Positions 1 through 4,566 of a stretch of 7,229 nt of DNA are shown piece by piece (within the stretch, counting starts at the first letter, position 1; each line of letters opens with the position of its first letter). A program made the position numbers and the translations under genes. Under the pieces are notes generated by a model. It did no database searches, was not told the origin of the DNA, and saw only the letters and a list, made by a program, of their open reading frames with translations. Origin of the DNA: an uncultured Treponema sp. (GTDB taxonomy: Bacteria > Spirochaetota > Spirochaetia > Treponematales > Treponemataceae); contig CAKZZK010000016.1 of NCBI GenBank assembly GCA_937885235.1, forward strand, positions 1-7,229. The letters run 5' to 3'.

Positions 1-551
1 TTGGGAAGCTTTTTTTTAGCCGAGACCGCTAATACTTTTGAAACTGGCTCAAAATAAAGTGCAAACCGAGGGGAATCCTGCGTGCATAACTTATAATTAT
101 TAAATGTAAAGATGCTGTCATAAATTTCTTTTGCATTCAAAAGGGCATCATTTTTCGTTCCTTTTAATAATTCAATATTTTTACAAAAAAACTTCACAGC
201 TTTTGTAAAACGTAATAAAGATCCACTTTCTACACTATTTTCAGTCTTTGTTTGAATAAAGATAATTTCTATATCAAGCCGTTTTGAAACTGCATATTTT
301 GCAATATCCTCTTTTGAAAACACAAGATTACCATTAATTATGAATGCAATGGCATCAAGTCCAAATAGGTTGCCCGCATCGACATCAACATTCTCCATAT
401 CCCCTAAATCTGTAAAAGAATCAGGAGCATACTTAGAGACCACAAGTTTATTTACCAAATATTCATATTTTTTTGAAAGTCCCAAATCTGCAAAAATAGT
501 GTTTGCGGAAAAATCGCTTAGCATTCCTTCCAAAATTTTATCAACCGCCAT
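1..551 (-). CDS. AIPR-family (abortive infection phage resistance) protein, N-terminal part, cut by left edge
   Basis: The frame is open from an ATG at 551-549 to the window edge, giving 183 codons of a longer protein. The start is supported by AGGAG at 564-560, eight bases upstream. The N-terminal region resembles AIPR proteins (PF10592): a stretch with YEYLVNKLVV at about residues 29-38, then GLDAIAFIINGNLVFSKEDI at about 63-82, then IIFIQTKT at about 95-102. The D...QxK spacing is compatible with a restriction-endonuclease-like (PD-(D/E)XK/Mrr-type) core; that reading is my inference. AIPR proteins are usually several hundred residues long, so most of this one lies outside the window. It is AT-rich, follows a 385-base gap, and probably has its own promoter. 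A role in phage-triggered abortive infection follows from the family name and is not shown here. Family assignment is by eye from motif order. Confidence 0.72.
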   Translation of the reverse strand, partial: MAVDKILEGMLSDFSANTIFADLGLSKKYEYLVNKLVVSKYAPDSFTDLGDMENVDVDAGNLFGLDAIAFIINGNLVFSKEDIAKYAVSKRLDIEIIFIQTKTENSVESGSLLRFTKAVKFFCKNIELLKGTKNDALLNAKEIYDSIFTFNNYKLCTQDSPRFALYFEPVSKVLAVSAKKKLP

Positions 552-559
552 AATCCTAT

Positions 560-564
560 CTCCT
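560..564 (-). promoter_or_regulatory. Shine-Dalgarno site of the AIPR gene
   Basis: The minus strand reads AGGAG here, eight bases before the ATG at 551-549. It fixes the start of the AIPR-family gene. A TATAAT hexamer lies just upstream (573-568), but it sits too close to the start and has no good -35 partner, so I do not call a promoter from it. Confidence 0.7.
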
Positions 565-605
565 ACTATTATATACTTCCTCTGATAAATTTACTTTCTT
601 TCATA

Positions 606-631
606 TTTTTACACCTTCTTTTTACACCTTC
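606..631. repeat. Perfect tandem duplication of a 13-mer upstream of the AIPR gene
   Basis: TTTTTACACCTTC occurs twice back to back (606-618 and 619-631); on the minus strand this is GAAGGTGTAAAAA twice. It lies 55-80 bases upstream of the AIPR start. A weak -35-like TTGAAG (634-629) overlaps the promoter-distal copy. Tandem copies at this distance could form an operator or a repeat-length-dependent promoter; nothing in the window shows which. Confidence 0.6.
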
Positions 632-693
632 AAAACAGTTATAAAATGCATAAATAAGCGCTGCCATTTTCCCTTAGTTTTCACATGCAGTTT

Positions 694-703
694 TTGTGCA
701 CAA
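694..703. repeat. Perfect 10-base palindrome TTGTGCACAA
   Basis: TTGTGCACAA is its own reverse complement. It lies about 145 bases upstream of the AIPR start inside the gap. It is a plausible site for a dimeric DNA-binding protein, but no regulator gene is present and a 10-base palindrome can arise by chance. Confidence 0.3.
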
Positions 704-735
704 TTACTGCCAAAACGGAACTAACTATGGGAATA

Positions 736-750
736 TTGATGCCCCATCAA
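736..750. repeat. Short inverted repeat (6-base arms, 3-base loop)
   Basis: TTGATG, CCC, CATCAA form a perfect hairpin. It is not followed by a T run on either strand, so it does not qualify as an intrinsic terminator. It overlaps the stop of the 53-codon open frame at 747-749. Confidence 0.3.
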
Positions 751-937
751 AGATGATCAACAAAAGACGCAAACCATCTTCCTAATTCTAACTCCCATTG
801 ATTAGCTATATGGTACTTGGAAAATGTATTGAAATCAGGGGAAGGGAGTGCTTTTATAATATAAGACAGATTTGATATTATCGAAAAGCAAAAGATCAAT
901 AAAACATTTTAGTTAAATTTTTCCATTCTCGTGCGCT

Positions 938-1315
938 TCACAGCCTGTATTTCTCATCCACCGGCGTCCAATTCAGTTCCGTAATATCCCCATCAAACGT
1001 ATATGTTCCATTCCATTCTGTATGTAATTCAATTTCTTTAGGTAAATAATTAAATAATTTACTTTCCTCAAACCAATCAGCTGTTTGATTCTGAATTCCC
1101 GCTAAATCAAACCCTTTTTTTAATATTTTTACTTTTGGCACAAAAACACTTAAATTATAGCCATATTCAAGTATCTGCACATTTCTGCAATCAACTCCTG
1201 CACATAAAAGATAACGCAAAATTCTTCCTGCATTAAAAGAATGAACATGTGTCAGACTGATGTTTTTTTCCCGAGCGGGAACAGTAATTGATAATCCCCC
1301 CCCCCCCTGCAACAA
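938..1315 (-). CDS. C-terminal fragment of the frameshifted methyltransferase
   Basis: This frame carries the second half of the methyltransferase that begins at 1959. It opens with glycines encoded by the G12 tract and continues LSITVPAREKNISLTHVHSF, the usual continuation after the GG of class I methyltransferases (GGxLxITVP), then about 100 further residues ending DEKYRL before TGA at 940-938. It has no ribosome site and only TTG codons (1315 and 1312) as possible starts, so it is not an independent gene. The 3' half is strongly AT-rich (18/60 GC at 1081-1140). It is expressed as part of a full protein only when the tract length changes. Confidence 0.75.
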   Translation of the reverse strand: MLQGGGGLSITVPAREKNISLTHVHSFNAGRILRYLLCAGVDCRNVQILEYGYNLSVFVPKVKILKKGFDLAGIQNQTADWFEESKLFNYLPKEIELHTEWNGTYTFDGDITELNWTPVDEKYRL

Positions 1316-1959
1316 TAAACCATCTTATTTATAAATTTCTGTACATCAGCTATATGCTCTAAAATGTGGCTTGCCCATATCACATCAAAAGGCTTTTTAC
1401 ACTCAAAATTCATAAAGTCAACAAACTCCAAATTTTTTATACATTCTCCTGCATACCACCCCCCTTTATTGTCAAGTGTCAAGCCCAATACGTCATTCCC
1501 AAAATCTTGAAATATTCGTGCTTGAAAACCATGTCCACAACCGATATCAAGTACTTTCTTTTTTCCTCCCATGTCCAAAACTTTTTCTACAGCCTCTACA
1601 GCAAGAATCATATTTTTCTGTAAAACAAGCACTTTATTAGTTTTAAAACCCTTTAACAATAAGCGCATCAAAAGCTGATTAAACAAAGTCTGATTCAGCA
1701 CTGCAAATATAAGCAATACATTCCTGTCATTGCCGTGAAGCGCATAAAATTCATCAAGAGTGAGAATGCCGTTGCCCTGCTTCATGTCATCGACACGGTA
1801 GGTGACAGGAGTCTCAAAGCGCTGTAAAAGAAGCCGTTCCGTTTCCAAGGCACGCGCCCCGTATGGATATAGAGCAATCTTCCTGCCAGAAATCAGATGC
1901 TTTTTTTCCCATAGCCGATTGGCAATGTATTCCTCCGTCCAGTCTTCTGCATTATACAT
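1252..1959 (-). CDS. Phase-variable SAM-dependent methyltransferase, switched off here by a G12 tract
   Basis: Predicted class I SAM-dependent methyltransferase acting on a glycan or glycan precursor (substrate inferred from neighbours). Residues 27-110 look like a Rossmann-type accessory module (KIALYPYGARALE; YRVDDM). The methyltransferase core follows: motif I VLDIGCGHG at 136-144 and FDVIWASHILEHIADV at 191-206. The frame then runs into G12 (1307-1296). With 12 Gs it reads CCRGGGDYQLL and stops after 235 residues; with 10 or 13 Gs it continues into GLSITVP and the frame ending at 938, giving 339 or 340 residues. The start ATG at 1959-1957 has AGAGGGG (1973-1967) seven bases upstream, immediately after the stop of the preceding gene, so translation is probably linked. 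The first third is GC-rich (35/60 at 1801-1860), the rest AT-rich. Confidence 0.82.
   Translation of the reverse strand: MYNAEDWTEEYIANRLWEKKHLISGRKIALYPYGARALETERLLLQRFETPVTYRVDDMKQGNGILTLDEFYALHGNDRNVLLIFAVLNQTLFNQLLMRLLLKGFKTNKVLVLQKNMILAVEAVEKVLDMGGKKKVLDIGCGHGFQARIFQDFGNDVLGLTLDNKGGWYAGECIKNLEFVDFMNFECKKPFDVIWASHILEHIADVQKFINKMVYCCRGGGDYQLLFPLGKKTSV
1296..1307 (-). repeat. G12 homopolymer (phase-variation tract) inside the methyltransferase
   Basis: There are twelve consecutive Cs on the plus strand, so twelve Gs on the coding strand. The tract encodes the conserved GG of the GGxLxITVP motif. Frame arithmetic: 938-1959 is 1022 bases, so the gene is in frame with 10 or 13 Gs and out of frame with 11 or 12. 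Slipped-strand mispairing at such tracts is the established mechanism of contingency genes. A base-count error in the read is the main alternative. Confidence 0.85.
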
Positions 1960-1969
1960 ATAAATTCCC
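1946..1969 (-). repeat. Left flanking repeat of the ATPase cassette (methyltransferase start)
   Basis: It contains TTATATGTATAATGCAGA (1963-1946), with the functional methyltransferase ATG. It pairs with 3857-3834: the core matches at 16 of 18 bases (both differences are transitions), and the 24-base span at 20 of 24. The two copies bracket the ATPase and partner genes. See the right copy for interpretation. Confidence 0.6.
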
Positions 1970-1973
1970 CTCT

Positions 1974-2618
1974 TTAACGAATTTCCAAGGTTACAGCCCC
2001 ATTTTCATAGACAACTGCATTCGCCTCCCAAATAGAGAAGCCCATTCTTTCCACTTGAGCCCATGATAACCGCTCCGGATTTTTGAAAAGTCTATACGGA
2101 AGGTCAAACGAATCTGCTACCCCATCAGGGCTAGAAATTGGTTCAATTTTCGTAGACAAAACGCAAAGTTTTTTCTTGAATTTTTCTATGAATGATTTTG
2201 TCGTTTCACAATTTAACAGGCAGCGAACAGTATCAGAAAACTGATACCTTGCATCAGGCCATTTCGTTTTTCGGGTGCTTGAAGAAAGTTCATTGCATAT
2301 AAAGAATGACTCTTCATTCCCCGAATATACAAGAAAATCACAACAGTGTGGCGCACGCTTTCCCGTATTAATTGCTTTTGGAAAAGACTGGATTAGATTT
2401 TCATAATCTATAACCGCAATTTTATCACTAGTCTTGTTTGTATATGTTATAAGCCCTTCATTCACATCTTGAATTATCTGCTCCTGCTTATCAAGCAAAT
2501 CAAAACAAGCTTTATCCGTTACGATAAAACGGAGCATAAAGCATTCCGGTAATTCACACTTTGCATTTCCCTTATCAAATTGTTCAAGAAATTTTCTTTG
2601 CAATAAAAGTCCCGTCAT
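1974..2618 (-). CDS. Unrecognised 214-residue partner of the ATPase, possible PD-(D/E)XK-like fold
   Basis: I do not recognise the family with certainty. The central stretch CDFLVYSGNEESFFICNEL (about residues 93-111), followed by basic residues at 116-119 and a conserved-looking ARYQF at 123-127, resembles the D...ExK...Q layout of PD-(D/E)XK proteins (CDxLV, then a strand ending ELK, then a helix with Q). The position of the usual lysine is serine (NELSSS), so activity may be lost or the lysine supplied by K117 or K119. That assignment is inference. There are no signal peptide or membrane segments, so it should be cytoplasmic. The gene starts 12 bases after the ATPase stop (only a weak GGCGG upstream), so it is surely co-transcribed. 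By analogy with ATPase-plus-effector defence pairs it would be the effector. Alternatives are an adaptor or inhibitor of the ATPase. Confidence 0.6.
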   Translation of the reverse strand: MTGLLLQRKFLEQFDKGNAKCELPECFMLRFIVTDKACFDLLDKQEQIIQDVNEGLITYTNKTSDKIAVIDYENLIQSFPKAINTGKRAPHCCDFLVYSGNEESFFICNELSSSTRKTKWPDARYQFSDTVRCLLNCETTKSFIEKFKKKLCVLSTKIEPISSPDGVADSFDLPYRLFKNPERLSWAQVERMGFSIWEANAVVYENGAVTLEIR

Positions 2619-2630
2619 CTATAACCGCCG

Positions 2631-3755
2631 TTACAAATTGAAATCCTGATAGATTTCACCAATAGGATCAGACATCGATCTTGTATCCACAATACGGTTA
2701 TTCGGCTTCATAAGACTGAATAGCATGCCATCCTTTACTTGATATGCGCCAATATCATCAAATTCTAAAAAACTTTTCTTTATAACCAGATTCAAATAAT
2801 TCATTATATAAGGACTATGCGTGGAGACAACCATCGAAATATCATAATCCTTATTTTTCTCCTTATAACAAACATCGATGAGGCTTTGCATCAGCTGCAT
2901 TTGGCCTTTCGGGTACAGGCTAAGTTCAGGTTCCTCTATATGGATATGGATATTTTTATTCTTTATGTCCGCAAGATTAAAAGAAGGAGAAAATTGATTA
3001 AACTGCTCCATTATATCAGCATCAAACATATATCGTTTAATAGTAAGTTTTGCTGCATCCGTAAGGTTAAATTTCATTGCAAAAAACCTGATTACAAGAT
3101 ACATTGGAATCACGTTTTGCATTCCACTAGAAGCTTCTTCCATTTTTATCTCGTAAGACGAGTTTTGTCCTTCATCCCTCACATATAATTCAAAGTTTCC
3201 GTATTTCAAGTATTTCTTCCCTACAGAGACATTAATTGCAGGAACAGCTATTTCTTCAAGGTCTTTCACGGCTTTCTTAAAATCTTCAAACGTCTCATGC
3301 AAGAAGAAATCCGAAACCTTATCTGCAGGAACTGTTCCCGCCATCAGATTTGGAATGAGATTACGCTTATCTGAAATATAAGTCATCTTTTCAAGACTTA
3401 AATCTGAATCATCAATATCTATCCTTGAATTCAACTTTTTATTCTTATAAGAAATCACATATTTTCCCCTGGTGTACACAATCACGGTGTCATCTTGTAA
3501 ATAGCCAAGTATACCATTATTTGACAGATATTCTTTGAAATCAAATTCCTTGATATTTTCTTTTATTCCGGCTTTTTTCAGATAAGAGCGCAAACATAAC
3601 TGTTTGAACAACCATTGAAAAAGCACAAGAATTTTCATGATGGTGCTTTTTCCACTTCCAGAATCGCCAATAAAAACGTTCAGTTTTCTCACCTGGTCAA
3701 TCTGAACATCAACAAGAGGTCCAAAATTCTTTATAGAAATAGATTCTTTCAACAT
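2631..3755 (-). CDS. AAA15/AAA21 (OLD-like, ABC-fold) ATPase of a two-gene cassette
   Basis: A complete 374-residue cytoplasmic ATPase of the SMC/ABC-like fold: Walker A GDSGSGKST at 30-38, a YISDKRNLIP segment at 126-135 like the YIPAxR region of this family, ABC-type signature SSGMQ at 209-213, Walker B IHIEEPELSLYP at 271-282 with catalytic glutamates 274/275, and the H-switch VVSTHSPY with His313. The N-terminal SISIKNFGPL is the family's usual first strand, so the ATG at 3755 is the true start although no Shine-Dalgarno site precedes it. There is no C-terminal TOPRIM domain, so it is not a full OLD nuclease. Such ATPases usually work with a separate effector (Septu PtuA, Gabija GajA, PARIS AriA are relatives in architecture). 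The effector here would be the next gene. It is AT-rich (19/60 GC at 3541-3600), unlike the flanking glycan genes. Confidence 0.85.
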   Translation of the reverse strand: MLKESISIKNFGPLVDVQIDQVRKLNVFIGDSGSGKSTIMKILVLFQWLFKQLCLRSYLKKAGIKENIKEFDFKEYLSNNGILGYLQDDTVIVYTRGKYVISYKNKKLNSRIDIDDSDLSLEKMTYISDKRNLIPNLMAGTVPADKVSDFFLHETFEDFKKAVKDLEEIAVPAINVSVGKKYLKYGNFELYVRDEGQNSSYEIKMEEASSGMQNVIPMYLVIRFFAMKFNLTDAAKLTIKRYMFDADIMEQFNQFSPSFNLADIKNKNIHIHIEEPELSLYPKGQMQLMQSLIDVCYKEKNKDYDISMVVSTHSPYIMNYLNLVIKKSFLEFDDIGAYQVKDGMLFSLMKPNNRIVDTRSMSDPIGEIYQDFNL

Positions 3756-3768
3756 AACTTAATTATAG

Positions 3769-3798
3769 ATTATACATATTTTTTTAGTTTATTGTCAA
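3769..3798 (-). promoter_or_regulatory. Sigma70-type promoter of the ATPase cassette
   Basis: On the minus strand TTGACA (3798-3793) and TATAAT (3774-3769) are both perfect consensus hexamers with an 18-base spacer. A second TATAAT follows at 3767-3762, at a poor spacing of 25. The predicted transcript start near 3762 would leave only about 6-7 bases before the ATG at 3755. This gives the cassette its own apparently strong promoter, independent of the glycan operon upstream. Confidence 0.75.
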
Positions 3799-3809
3799 CT
3801 GGCTTTATG

Positions 3810-3819
3810 CATAGCTATG
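3810..3819. repeat. Perfect 10-base palindrome CATAGCTATG upstream of the cassette promoter
   Basis: CATAGCTATG reads the same on both strands and lies 12 bases upstream of the -35 hexamer, between the right flanking repeat and the promoter. It could bind a regulator of the strong promoter or be a by-product of the insertion. There is no T run, so it is not a terminator. Chance occurrence is possible. Confidence 0.3.
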
Positions 3820-3833
3820 GAATAGTACTCCCC

Positions 3834-3857
3834 TCTGCGTTATACATACAATCTCCC
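3834..3857 (-). repeat. Right flanking repeat: relict start of the methyltransferase gene overlapping the upstream stop
   Basis: It contains TTGTATGTATAACGCAGA (3851-3834), preceded by GGGAGA. It matches the methyltransferase start region at 20 of 24 bases. Its ATG (3847-3845) overlaps the TAA of the deacetylase-like gene (3842-3840), has GGGAG five bases upstream and opens a ten-codon frame MYNAEGSTIP (stop at 3817-3815); the methyltransferase begins MYNAEDWTEE. The simplest reading is that the glycan genes once overlapped here and that the ATPase cassette was inserted with duplication of the junction. A remnant of a deleted paralogous gene is the alternative. Confidence 0.6.
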
Positions 3858-4565
3858 ATTCAATTTTCCAAGATTTTCCAGCACATACTCCGTGTCCGCC
3901 TTTACCTTCTGTTCCGCAAGAGCCCACGCATGGGTGAACACAGACACCTGCCTTTGATGAGTGTGGCACAAGTTTTTATATGGTACACGGCGTACATCGG
4001 CAACGCTCTCTATGCGAAGGTCGGTTTTATAAAATGCACATCCTACAGACTCATCAAATAAATAGAAATCTTTCTGTAGCCTATGGTTCTGGATTGCATC
4101 AAGATAATAGCCAGCCTTGCCGTCATTCGGTGTGAGCAATGCCGCAAGCGGATAGTCCGCATCGTACACCATTTTTTCCACCTCGCTCTTGCTTCCCTGC
4201 CAGCAGTGCAACCTAAGCGTATGGCTTAAAGAAGATTTTCCCACAATCCGTTCCAACTGAGCCATTCCTTCATGATAGTCTCCTGCGAGCAAGCACGCAT
4301 CTGAACCAGAATAGGAAGATTCCGCATTCCGCGCATGAAAGGCAAAATGTAGCCAGCCAGCATTAGACTCAAACTCTGCCTTATAGCGGGCAGTCACGGA
4401 ATCCATAAAGAAATTTTTACTTTTATCTTCAAAAAAACAGTACAGCGTTACGCTGATTCCAAGTCTGGCACGAAGCTCTTTGAGCCAGGCAAAAAACGGT
4501 TCCTCAAATACGGAATGGTAGTCTCCGTCCGTGATATGACTGAATGGTTCCCAGACATCATCCAC
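3840..4565 (-). CDS. Polysaccharide-deacetylase-like protein whose first strand is encoded upstream of the tract-linked start
   Basis: Probable carbohydrate deacetylase-like (NodB-type beta/alpha barrel) protein, assigned by motif order: SVDD just at the start, HFAFH at 73-77 in the place of the HxxxH metal site, LRLHCWQG at 117-124, LLTPNDG at 143-149 and VFTHAW at 209-214. It would remove an acetyl group from a sugar of the glycan built here; the substrate is unknown. The only start in this frame is GTG at 4567-4565, sharing a base with the upstream stop (TAGTG). However, the barrel's first strand, RIHFSVDD, begins before that GTG and is reachable only when the G10 tract loses one base, giving a fusion to the radical SAM protein. 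As sequenced, the product is probably weakly made or lacks strand 1. No signal peptide. The stop overlaps a relict start of the next glycan gene. Confidence 0.62.
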   Translation of the reverse strand: MDDVWEPFSHITDGDYHSVFEEPFFAWLKELRARLGISVTLYCFFEDKSKNFFMDSVTARYKAEFESNAGWLHFAFHARNAESSYSGSDACLLAGDYHEGMAQLERIVGKSSLSHTLRLHCWQGSKSEVEKMVYDADYPLAALLTPNDGKAGYYLDAIQNHRLQKDFYLFDESVGCAFYKTDLRIESVADVRRVPYKNLCHTHQRQVSVFTHAWALAEQKVKADTEYVLENLGKLNGRLYV

Positions 4566-4566
4566 A

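Larger units (their letters stand above)
552..937. other. Non-coding AT-rich gap between methyltransferase and AIPR gene
   Basis: There is no convincing complete gene on either strand. It holds the AIPR ribosome site (560-564), a tandem 13-base repeat (606-631), a perfect 10-base palindrome (694-703) and a small hairpin (736-750). On the minus strand a 53-codon open frame without ATG (908-747) ends in a protein-like tail and could be a gene remnant. I see no hairpin followed by a T run, so no intrinsic terminator for the methyltransferase is evident. Any promoter of the AIPR gene should lie here. Confidence 0.6.

Noticed and set aside
568..573. TATAAT just upstream of the AIPR gene as a promoter
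   Set aside because: It ends 16 bases before the ATG and has no acceptable -35 at 16-18 bases; a transcript starting from it would cut through the ribosome site.
1263..1269. A7 run (coding strand) as a programmed frameshift site that rescues the G12 off state
   Set aside because: A -1 slip here would rejoin the correct frame, but in the off frame the bases do not form a proper X XXY YYZ heptamer and the bypassed peptide would replace the conserved LSITVPA segment.
1268..1281. TTCCCGAGCGGGAA hairpin next to a T7/A7 run, as a terminator
   Set aside because: It lies inside conserved methyltransferase coding sequence, the loop is too tight, and the T run precedes rather than follows the hairpin on the plus strand; on the minus strand it is followed by A7.
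1974..3755. ATPase/partner pair as a full OLD nuclease, Gabija, PARIS or Septu system
   Set aside because: The ATPase lacks a TOPRIM extension, and the partner shows no UvrD-like helicase, TOPRIM or HNH motif; only the general ATPase-plus-partner layout is shared.
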